This document shows positions 48,378-58,449 of a stretch of 64,000 bases of DNA, in pieces. A program made the position numbers and the translations under genes. Numbering within the stretch: the stretch's first letter is position 1; every line of letters begins with the position of its first letter. The stretch is from positions 344,833 to 408,832 of the forward strand of contig JAJEKB010021268.1 in assembly GCA_022393335.1 (NCBI GenBank), given 5' to 3'. The DNA comes from Macrotrachela quadricornifera (Eukaryota > Rotifera > Eurotatoria > Philodinida > Philodinidae). The notes under the pieces were generated by a model, which searched no databases, was not told the origin of the DNA, and saw nothing but the letters and a program-made list of their open reading frames with translations.

Positions 48378-49154
48378 TCAATGTAAAAATGCTTTTAATT
48401 TTTGTTCAATTAATCGTTTTTGTTGATTAATTATATGAGCATGTTGTTGAAGATAAGCACGATCATCACTAGTTTTTGCAATAGCTTGTTGTAAACAAGG
48501 TTTATTTAACCAATGACAATGTTCATTAAAAGAACTTATTCTATTCATTGATGATCGTTTTTGAAGTGACGGTAAAAAATTCGATGAAGTTCGACTTGGA
48601 CTTATTGATGATGAATAACTTAAAACTGATTTGGGTTTATCAATATTTGATACCGAAAAATTCTCTTCAACAATTGATGATAAACGTGGTGTATGATTTT
48701 GAGATAAATCTTTACTATGATAATATGATGAAGAACGACTAATTGAAGGTAATAATGTTATTTTTGCTAGATCACGATTAAGACGTAATAATTCACGTTC
48801 AATACCACGTTCATTACTTCGTAAACGTTGTAATTCTTGTCTAAATATACAGAGGAAATTCGTTTCCATTTCTCAATTAAATAATAATATTTACCTGCAT
48901 TGCCAAGTTAAACCTCTAGGTCCAGTAAGATCATGATTTAATTTTCTTTCATAACGTTTATTTGTTTGAATTCGTTTCATATCAATATGAGCAACTTGTT
49001 GCATATTTGGAGCTGATTTCTCTAATCGATCTTTCATTCTTTCCACATTTTCATAATAATGATCATCTCGTAATGTATTAAATAAAATATTTTGATATGG
49101 TTTTAATCTAATATTTCCATTTGGAGTAATAATTTGTGTTGGACTATTCAACAT
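48378..49154 (-). CDS. Unknown protein with short coiled coil, two exons
   Basis: Exons 49154-48895 and 48840-48378 join over a 54-bp GT-AG intron (TGC AG|A CAA) into 240 residues. The N-terminal half (MLNSPTQIITPNGNIRLKPY, DDHYYENVERMKDRLEKSAP, HDLTGPRGLTWQC) looks globular and conserved. Across the junction runs a helical segment QELQRLRSNERGIERELLRL. The following ~100 residues are Ser-rich and probably disordered (SISRSSSYYHSKD, VLSYSSSISPSRTSSN), and the C-terminus is again helical (QQKRLIEQKLKAFLH). No signal peptide or membrane segment. I do not recognise the family. Confidence 0.8.
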
Positions 49155-49564
49155 TTTTGCTGGTCTAAAAATTTTTATTCTGTGTCAATTGTATTGTTGC
49201 TCGTAGTCGTATACTATTGTTTATTTCTTTTCTGTATGTTATTCTTCAATTTTTTATTTTTAAATTAAATATTTCATTCAAATAACAATAAAATTTCATC
49301 ATATTAAATGATTACTCATTCGTCATTATATATTGATAATATGCATAACAAAATAATTATCTAAATATACTAATGAATGAATAAGCATAACAGACGAGAA
49401 GAAAAATTTTTTAGTCTAATTTTTCTTAATATGTTAGTCAATTCTGTTCAATATATATATATATTCATGATCGAATGTAAGAAGCCATAAATTTTCTTGT
49501 TCTCAAGAGTATTGAAACAAACTTTTCAAACAATACGAACATTGAAATATATATATATATAACA
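49155..49564. promoter_or_regulatory. Candidate divergent promoter, 410 bp
   Basis: The region separates divergent start codons at 49154 (-) and 49565 (+). An (AT)n run, ATATATATATATA, lies directly before the plus-strand ATG and another at 49453-49463. No other element is recognised. Confidence 0.35.
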
Positions 49565-49894
49565 ATGATGGAAAATGAATATGTTTTTAATTATGATGAA
49601 GTAAAACGAAGATTTGAAAGTGTACCACAAACAAATTCAATAACAAAAAAGCTCAAATCAATCACATACAAAACACATTTTCAACCTCGAACAAAATCGT
49701 TATTTGAAAAGAGTAATAATATGAGTACGAATATTCGTCCTTTAGGAACAAATAAAATACAACGACAAGAACAATTATCAGTACCAAAAGTAACCTTTAA
49801 ATTACATGTTATTCATGTTCAACAAGTTACTCCAATTGAACAATTCAATTTACAATTACAACAACGAGTTTTATCTATTCCCACAGCTTATTAA
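49565..49894 (+). CDS. Hypothetical 109-residue protein
   Basis: A single-exon frame starting MMENEYVFNYDEVKRRFESV. Balanced, Gln/Lys/Thr-rich composition with phrases such as LKSITYKTHFQPRTKSLFE and VPKVTFKLHVIHVQQVTPIE makes it look like a real soluble or partly disordered protein rather than random AT-rich translation. No domain is recognised. It shares an intergenic region with the divergent gene ending its first exon at 49154. Confidence 0.5.
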   Translation: MMENEYVFNYDEVKRRFESVPQTNSITKKLKSITYKTHFQPRTKSLFEKSNNMSTNIRPLGTNKIQRQEQLSVPKVTFKLHVIHVQQVTPIEQFNLQLQQRVLSIPTAY

Positions 49895-51080
49895 AAAAGC
49901 ATTTTTTTTAAAAAGACACCGACTGTTTTCACGTTTATATATAATCGCTGTGTTATTACCAGCTGAAATGTTTAATAAAGAGATTAATATTTTTTTTGAT
50001 GAAGAATGGCATGTATTCCTCTTATTTTACTTTTTTAAACAATTTCTATTACGGGAAAAATGAAGGTGATAAGAAGACGAAGATTATATTTCAGGTACTA
50101 CTGAATGTGTTTTTTTAGCACGAATTTATTTACTTTTGAAATGATAATGAGCAGGTTCTACTTTTAAATCAATAACAGTTAGTGATAAACTCCAAGTTTT
50201 ACTTCACTGTTTTCTGCGATGTAAGCAAACTCTTCTACATATACTCTTTGACAGTTTGCTAATGGTTTGCTCAAAATAAATGTGTACATCAGAAAATATT
50301 CCTATGATAAAGGCATCTTGAAGACATGTGACATGTTCATTTGTTAATGACAAAAATATTAAATTACTACTTTTCGATTTCGATCACAGCCAGTTTAAGA
50401 TAGCATAAGAGGCTTTCGTTTATACAAGCGATCCTGAAGGAAATTTTAGTGTAGAAGACAAACTCATATTATTCAAAAACATATGGAATTAAATATCTCA
50501 TTTCTTCGGATAACTATTGGGCAGTTATTGGATAACTTTCATTCATACTGAATATATTGAATTAGTTTTGTAACATGATATTCACATATGATTATCAATC
50601 ATTTATATACTCAAAATATTTTATCCGACAACTTCCATATAATCCTTATTTTCTCTCATCCAGTTATTTTTCATATATTAACAAATCAATTTTTGCATAA
50701 GTAACTAAAATCATAAAGTCTTCCAATTAACAGACAAATAATACTTTGAAATAAAAAAGAAAAAACGAATTTATAGTTTTACATAATCATCATTGTTAAT
50801 ACTAAATGTTGATTGTACATTTAAAATTGTCTTTGTCATTCGAAATTATTTATTTGGAAAAAGAAATAAATAAATTAGTGATGAATCTACAATAAATGAT
50901 CTTTAAAGTATGAATGAAGGTAGATTAAATCATATATAAAACTCAAAAATATTTTAAGCAGTTGAGTTTTATTTGTCATAACAATATATAAGTATTTACT
51001 CAATACAAATAAGATTGTATTTCATTAATTAAAATAATTTAGAAAAAAATTTAGTAGTATTATTTTTGACAAAAAATGAA

Positions 51081-51405
51081 GTCATGGAGTAGCGATGGGA
51101 GGTTGATATTTTCAGAGGAAACATGATAACCCATTGCTTTCGGACCTCATTTTCATATGTTTTTACAAATATTATTTCTATTGAAACAAAATTCATGTTG
51201 AGTAATTACTTCACATAACGAATAATATCTTGCATCATTCATAAGAAATTTTTTTATATTATTTATCATGTCAAATGATATTACTCAATCTCAATTTGTT
51301 TTCAATTTAACAACTATATCAATTCTAATATTATATGAAGGTCCGAAAGTAATGGTTTATCATACACATTGAACCAATCTAACTTCACCATTACTAAATC
51401 ATGAC
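51081..51405. repeat. Fold-back repeat with ~70-bp imperfect arms
   Basis: GTCATGGAGTAGCGATGG (51081) and ATGATAACCCATTGCTTTCG (51123) are matched, inverted and with mismatches, by the segment 51331-51405 (containing CGAAAGTAATGGTTTATCAT and ending ATCATGAC). About 180 bp lie between the arms. This is probably a small decayed MITE. Confidence 0.5.
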
Positions 51406-51436
51406 CTTTTTTTATTGATATGATTATATGAAAAAT

Positions 51437-51625
51437 GTTAGTCATATATATTGCCATTCTCTATTAAAGATAATTTTACAAAAATATGTCAAGAAGAAAG
51501 AAAATGCAGTTGTTTGAAATTAATATAAAATAAAATGTAAATAGAATTTTTGATTTTTTTCTGTTTATTTTTAACGATTATTATAAGTATAAGTCTTGTT
51601 ATGAATAAGAAATAAATATTAAATA
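51437..51625 (+). repeat. Dispersed repeat, copy A
   Basis: From about 51437 (TTAGTCATATATATTGCCAT) to about 51625 (AAGAAATAAATAT) this sequence is nearly identical to the reverse complement of 63812-64000, with only scattered differences. It has no coding capacity. Family unknown. Confidence 0.8.
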
Positions 51626-53624
51626 TCATTTGTATTATCATCATTAATAACTTATCACATATGTCAGAATCAAATAAAAAAAACTCCCTCATATGTTTTC
51701 CTCAAGTCATCTTTTTATTTAAGCACACCTAGCGATAAGGCCATTACTTGGTTCAGGATTTTCTTTGAATAGAGATGCATATTAAGAATCAGCATCAGAT
51801 ACTAAGTAACATAAAGAGTGTTGACAAAATTTCGGTTTCTTCTTAGTAAAGGAAGAATATCTATATGAAACTCACATAAAGGTATTGGTGAAATTATATC
51901 AGTTTGTAGAGAAAGAGAGGAGTTACCATCGGGAAAAAAGACAGTTTGCAATACATATACTTATTATAGAGTTATGGTCTTTTTTATTAGTTTTGAATAA
52001 AATTTTTTACATTGGGTTATTTGCAAACACAAAAATATTCTTGTAGAATTTGAGTAATCAAAATGGATTGAGATACGAATTTTTATATGATTAGAGAGAG
52101 TTCGACAAGCTTCAACAAAATATGGACATCCAAAAAAAAGTTTGATCCACTTTTGGATACAAAATCTGAAGGCAATGAGACAGACTAATAAAAATCTGAT
52201 AAATCACGTATTGTAGAATATACGGAACTGTCAATAAGTTTGGTAGATCAACTGTTCCGTCTACTATTCTATGTTTTGAGATATTTTGTCATGTACTGTA
52301 AATGAAAATACTCTTTCCGAGCTTCAGGAATCAAATAACTAATTGATTGACTAAATGTATTAGAAATTAAGCATGCTTTTTTTAATACAATATATATAAG
52401 ATTTTTACTAGTTATATCTTCATATGAGTTTGATATACATATTCTTCATTTACGAAGAAGACGTTGAAATTTTGTCACTACCCTTTGATAATTCAGATGA
52501 AAAATATTCGTTCAATCATTCTATTTATTTGTTAATTAGTTGTTTTTCTTGATTCTATTCAATAGAGATGAAACTTTGATGTGAAATTTATTATTTAGTA
52601 TATTCGAACAAGGTTTAAAAATAGTTTTATACCACCAACTTTCTGTTTGTTTCTGTTTTGAGTTGATAAAGTTTCTGTCATTCTCTGTAGTCGGACTCCA
52701 AAAGGCGGTAGGACTAATGCCAATATTTTCTTATAGAAGTGAAGAAAGAAAATACAACAATGCTGAAGAGCTGTTTTTCTTTATATATAGACTACATCAA
52801 CGTATTAAGACATGAAAATTTAGATGCATCCAACTGTTCATCAAAGTTGTAATAAATTACTTTTATGAGATATAATATTGAGCATCAAAATATTAGGATA
52901 AAATGGACTCAAAGATATATGTCGAATGTGTTTTATTTTGAAATATTCCTGCAAAAAGTTTACAATAACATCTTGTGAGATGATATCGTGGTATAAAGAT
53001 TAGGATAAATTCATTATGTGGCCCAGGTTGTGTATGCTCTCTTCCGATCTGTTGTACGTCAATACTATACTCCTTTTCTTGCTTTCATTTTTGTATACAT
53101 ACTTTAAATAAGATTTATTGAAAAACTTAAGACAATTTCGTAGTCCGATAAAATATTCTTAAGTTCGACAATATACCTTTTATATGGTACACCAAAATAT
53201 TTCAATGTATTGACTATTATTAATATGTTCTGTCCTTACTATGTATGCTTTATAAAATCTTTCTTTCGTGATCATCATTCATTGTATATGTAAATAGAAT
53301 ACAAGATATATGAGAATTAGTATTTTATTTGTGAGTAAACAGTAATGATAGATGTTAACATATTGTAACTTAAGAATACTAAGAAAAAAGAAGATTAAAT
53401 TGAATAGATTACTAAAGAGTGAGGTCCTAAGAAGAGATGCGATCAACAAATAAACAGTACGAATGTTTAGAAAATGCTCACACTACAATAAGACAGAAAA
53501 ATGGTAACACTAGTTGAACTAAATTGAAAATAGAAAAAAATCTTCTGTACATGCTCAAAAGTTTCATATGGGAGAATAGGAATTCGTAATGAAATACAAT
53601 GTCAATCAAAACCAAATGGAAAGC

Positions 53625-54669
53625 TTATAATAACAATGGATCGTTCTCTGCGAAATATTCGTAGCTGTCACCGTTATCGAGTGCCAGGGTGGGATTATTT
53701 TGAGCAAAAGTCTTGCGATCATCCTGACCATACGCATGATCGTCAGTATCAGCTGTGACTGTAAAATATGATAGTTCATGAGGCACCGTGCCTGCCTTGG
53801 AATTAACACCTGTCATTGGTTCTGCCCAGAACTGGGTACACAAGTGTATTGTATAAGATTTTCCTTTATAAACATAAGCAAATACATTCTTTAGATTACA
53901 TGCACAGTTGAATGTCATTGATTAGGAAGTAAGAACTCCATTAATACTAATGAAGTGTGCTTTTACTGTGTTCTTGTTATTGACCGTATACTGGCCAAAC
54001 CAAGTGGTATAGCGTGGCAAAGGCAATAATCCAAGTAAGGCTAGATAGAGGATGGCACCACTAGCATAATTTGTTGCTGCTGTCACTGCTGAGTCAATCA
54101 AATTTTTTCATTTTCCAAACAACCTGTGTAATTCAATGGGACTGCCTTAACTGGAGCACTTTTTTCAATAAGTGCATTGCGACGTCCTACGACGAACATT
54201 GCGATTGGACTCGACTGCAAAATTTCCTTGCCAGTCTCCATGGACAATGTGCCATCGGCTCTTCGTTTACGAGACGATTTGATAACTGTAGCACCAGCAT
54301 AAGCCTTAAATTGGACGATGTAGTCGCCGGTCTCAGTCATATTATACACTGAAGACAACTTAACGCGAGTGTTCACATCTGTACCGGGATTTATAGGAAT
54401 TATATCTTTAATTGTAGCTGCCTTTCGTTTCATTAAAGGACCGAAATATTCGACACTATTACTATCTCGAGTAATTTGGAATAACGGATCCGATCGTAAA
54501 TGTAAACAGTATAAGATTCTTCGTTCTTATAATTCAAAATGACTTCTACTTCCTGGTTTTCATTGTAATCTGAGCGTGCTGGAACTATACCGACATGCAA
54601 ATCTTTACCATAACCACGATTCACAATGATAACAGTTGTGAGGTAGACAACGATCCATGCCTGATGCAT
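53625..54669 (-). pseudogene. M35-type (peptidyl-Lys-like) metalloendopeptidase pseudogene
   Basis: Read on the minus strand, a secretory signal (MHQAWIVVYLTTVIIVNRGY) is followed by a beta-rich domain and then by a deuterolysin/M35-like catalytic part. The latter shows YTTWFG, the Cys-rich TFNCACN, a VHLC-like IHLCTQFW, the zinc-site region GTVPHELSYF, then DDHAYGQ and DSYEYFAEN. M35 enzymes are secreted zinc proteases of fungi and bacteria. The gene is broken: the reading frame shifts near 54485 and near 54105, a stop codon lies in frame at 53922-53924, and the HExxH motif reads HELSY, so the second zinc-binding His is lost. No introns are evident. A TATATAA-like element lies upstream at about 54751-54758 on the minus strand. 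Most likely a horizontally acquired gene, now dead. The family call rests on remembered motifs. Confidence 0.8.
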
Positions 54670-57592
54670 TTTTATTGCTTGTTGTTTTGTGATTTAATTG
54701 TGTATTTCAACTTCGATGTATAAGCTTCCGTGATGTGCAGTATAATCTTTTTATATAAAAAAAAACAAATCAAATAGATTACTCGTGCGACGAGATGATA
54801 TTTTTTCATGTAATTCAAAATGGATTATGACAATCAATAGTCTCGATACACCAATCAGTGTACTTTAGGACAATTAACTCAATTAGTGCGGTAGCTACCA
54901 TGTTGGTATCAGACTTTAGGGTATTTCTCAACTAATTTGTACTGAAAACATCTAAAAGAATTTGTATTCAAAAATATATTCTATATTGTGGTTGTTTGCT
55001 CACTATCGACTGAATTACAATCACGATCAATAAGAATTTTATGTGATTACATGCAATGGAGTATATTCTATTCGAATATGAAAAAAGATTTGATCAGCAT
55101 GATTATCAGCTATGAAAAACGATTGTATCTGATATCATGACATTGATTTGTTTCGTCAATCGGTATGTTATGTAAATAGTCTGAAAGATGCAAGATTTAG
55201 AAAAGATGTAGTCGAGTTTGATTAAATTCTAACTTTCTGATTCTACATTAGGTTACTTTAGAAAAAATTCTGCTCGATCATATAGAATTCATTTAACTTC
55301 GAACGGATTAACTTAAAATAAGTTTTATAGAATTGTGCTTCATCGTAGAAGATCTTACCACTTCAAGTTTGTTTTAAATTTTGAATAGTTGCGCAGAATA
55401 GGAAAAATGTATTGAACCTGTTTGCCAATCGCTTCCATCAAATGTATACAATATTTCCTTAATTTATGAATTTTATTTGAAGGTGATCCATAAAAACTTC
55501 TGAATACATCACTTCGATAGTCCTGAATAAGTTAGATCTATTATGTTCGTATAGTCTTGAAATACTTACAGATTATCCGTCTAGATAGAGTTGAAGATTT
55601 CTCAGGTATAATGTTCACATAGACCTCAAGAAGTTATACATCATAGAACAAAAGATAAACATAGAATGATTGCAAAAGCTAATGTTACATTTAGTAAAAA
55701 CAATGACTACAGATTTAGTGTACATAGTATAGACGAATTTAGAATTAATGCGATTCAAAACTCACTTTTCTTGACTTTGATCTCAATACCAATAAGAATC
55801 CTATCATCGAAGGCAGACGATCCTAATATCGAAATAATACGACATCAGATATTCAGATAGCTATTTAAGCGAAACAATTCATATTCGATAGAACCCTACT
55901 GACATAGTTACCTCTAACAAAATCATTGATTTCAGTAGATCGAGTATAGCACGACGAAATAAGACAAATTTTATAGTGAAATCTTATACAATATTTATTT
56001 GGCACGGCAGTTTCTGATGATTTTTCAGTATTGGTAATATCAAATCGAATCAAATATAACACATTTTGAAAACACTATCCGTCATCGAACTTCGGAAGAA
56101 AATATCTGTTTACATTTGATCGTCGTATGAAATCATATTTCAAACTCGTTTGATGAAATCTGATCTACTGATATTGATCTGAGGATATATCAGATTTCTT
56201 GTCTTTAATTTTTCAGAAAACTCCTCTCTACTTAATAAATTATTAAATATATATTTAGATTCGATGATAAAACTCAATGCAATACTTGCCTACAAAGAAA
56301 CGAAATCTAACTCACACTATGTGAAAATATTATTATTAAAATAGATCTTCAAGTATAATATTCTATTCATTTATCTCTATACCTATTTTCTCGAAAACAA
56401 AACTTAGAAATATTATTCATTCATCATACCTTGAATAAATGAGATGATCGTTTAGTACTCGATATGTTTATACTCTCTCAGTAATCGACAAGCTTATATA
56501 ATTCTCATTCTATCTGCTTAGGTGCTTTTTGTATAGATTATTATAACTGGTGTATTATTCATGCATAAAGGCATACTTTGAGTGAATAGGAGCATATTAA
56601 AAATGGGATTTCAATTGTATTAGTGCAAATCATAATTACGTATCCTTTTGTTATATTGTTTTTATTACTAATTTTTCGTTTATTTTAAATCAACTGAAAC
56701 ATATCAAACACAATATTCATATTGCGTCAAAAAAAAATTCTATTTTGGTATATTGTTAATATTTTATTTATACACATTTGCTTTTATCTGAAAGAAAAAA
56801 AAGAGAATCCAGTAATCTATACTATGACCTTGCATAGAAAAATATTTTGACCTATTTTTCTTTTCAAAAATTATCATATTTGAATTAATATTTGGCTCTC
56901 GTTTTTTTTCTTCTCACTTTAATCTTTGATAATGAATTATTATTCGAAAAAAAAATTTCCAGCAATCAGGGTAATATGATATGGAATTTTGTGAAAATTT
57001 TCATCATAAATCCATTAAGAAAATAACTTTTTCAAATGAATATTTCATCTATGAAAAGGTAACTTTAGTTTCGATACATATATTAATCATTCACAATTGA
57101 TGATTATCGATTGAATTATCTTCTGCATATGATATAGAGACAAGTATTTGTCGAATTTCTATAGAAACTATTTCAAATAATATTGCATCATTGTCGAAAT
57201 TTTTAAAGAACATTAAGATTTTTCATAAAGCTGTTCAAATTCAATGAAATTTAGATTGTTAGTAGAAATTAATGGATTACATTAACCATTAATAGAAAAT
57301 TTTAAAAATTCACTGGTTTTATTGTTTTAATAATATGATAAAAACTGAGTCATATTGCAGTTGGATAGAACATTAAATGCTTTATATTTTTATTCTTTTC
57401 TTGATATTTTCCTATCAGTATTACGAAATTTGATTCTTATGGTATATTATTATTATCTTTTGTATTGTGCATTGAATATAATTGCAGAAAAAATTAGAAA
57501 GAATAAAATGAATGTATTATTAAAATTTAATGATAATGATTCCTGATTGTTCTATCATTATTGTAAGAACATCTTATAAGGAGAATGATAAT
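54670..57592. other. Spacer between protease pseudogene and LINE
   Basis: No gene recognised. Short frames at 55666-55860 and 57355-57546 lack motifs. The 54.8-56.5 kb part is rich in GAT/ATC-like words and looks like decayed sequence. Confidence 0.35.
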
Positions 57593-57603
57593 CTAAGAAA
57601 CAG
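57593..57603. repeat. Target-site duplication of LINE (left copy)
   Basis: CTAAGAAACAG directly precedes the T run that represents the LINE poly(A) tail. An identical 11-mer stands at 62958-62968. Confidence 0.85.
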
Positions 57604-57616
57604 TTTTTTTTTTTTT
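57604..57616 (-). other. Poly(A) tail of LINE
   Basis: Thirteen T on the plus strand abut the left target-site duplication, marking the 3' end of the minus-strand element. Confidence 0.8.
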
Positions 57617-57859
57617 GGAATCAAAGCCTTAATTTAGTTTATTAAAATAAAACAGTACCGTTACATTTCCACAACCGATGTTACACAAGGCTGGAAGCGA
57701 AAAACAACGACGAGACGCGTGACAGTTGTCTTATGTCTCGAGAGAGAAATGGTATAGAATAAATGAAATAGAACATAATATGGAGAGTGAAAAAGTATAT
57801 ATGAGGAAAACACAATATAAGCCTTAAAAAATAGACTATGATGATATTGAATCATCGAA

Positions 57860-58260
57860 CAAGCAAGAAAATAGACTCCTTCTCATATTAGATATGAAGA
57901 AGGAGACGAGCGAGAGAAAAGTGTTAATGATGTTGATACGAAGAAGCCATTTACTTGATTTCGTTTCATATTGAATATGATGATGGAGTGAAGTAAATGT
58001 AATACGTAAATCGATGTTGTTGGAATAAGCCGATGAACCTGCCTCACCTCATATTGGATATGGAAGTGAAGCAGGGTAAATGAGAGACATAAATCGATAT
58101 TGTTGGAATAAGCCGGTAAACCTACTTCACCTCGTATTGAATATGAAAATGAAGCAGGGTAAATGAAAGACATAAATCGATGTCGTTGGAATAAGTCGGT
58201 AAACCTACTTCACCTCATATTGGATATGAGAATGAAGCAGAGTCAATGTATTAAATGAAT
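57860..58260 (-). repeat. 83-bp minisatellite in LINE 3' UTR
   Basis: The block TGGAATAAGCCG-TGAACCT..CACCTCATATTGGATATG..GAAGCAGGGTAAATGA recurs at 58021, 58104 and 58187, exactly 83 bp apart. More diverged units extend to about 57860 on the left and end near 58260. Three units are well conserved and about two are degenerate. Each unit includes a small inverted motif (TTCACCTCATATTG / ATATGAAAATGAAG). It lies wholly between the ORF2 stop and the poly(A) tail. Confidence 0.9.
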
Positions 58261-58449
58261 ACCAGACCACGAATAAGCCAATAAATTGATCCATTGTCAT
58301 ATTGTATAATAAAATAATATATGGGTAAATGTAATATCAGGTTCGTAATGATCGATTCCCGTATAACATTTTCCATGTGAATTTTATTGACCCATCATTG
58401 GTCTAGTATATCGATGTTGATCATATATATAACATAGTAGGTGTTGTTT

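Larger units (their letters stand above)
49895..53624. other. AT-rich spacer with repeat copies
   Basis: No gene recognised. It holds a fold-back repeat (51081-51405) and a copy of a dispersed repeat (about 51440-51625), listed separately. The rest, including 51.7-53.6 kb, shows only short frames without motifs. Confidence 0.4.

Noticed and set aside
54098..54433. A separate 111-residue gene starting MKRKAATIKD
   Set aside because: It continues the M35-like protein in another frame after a frameshift; it is the middle of the pseudogene.
57883..58173. Minus-strand 96-codon frame in the LINE 3' UTR with a repeated peptide (FSYSIRGE / FHIQYEVR)
   Set aside because: The peptide repeat only reflects the 83-bp minisatellite, whose period is not a multiple of three, so the units change frame.
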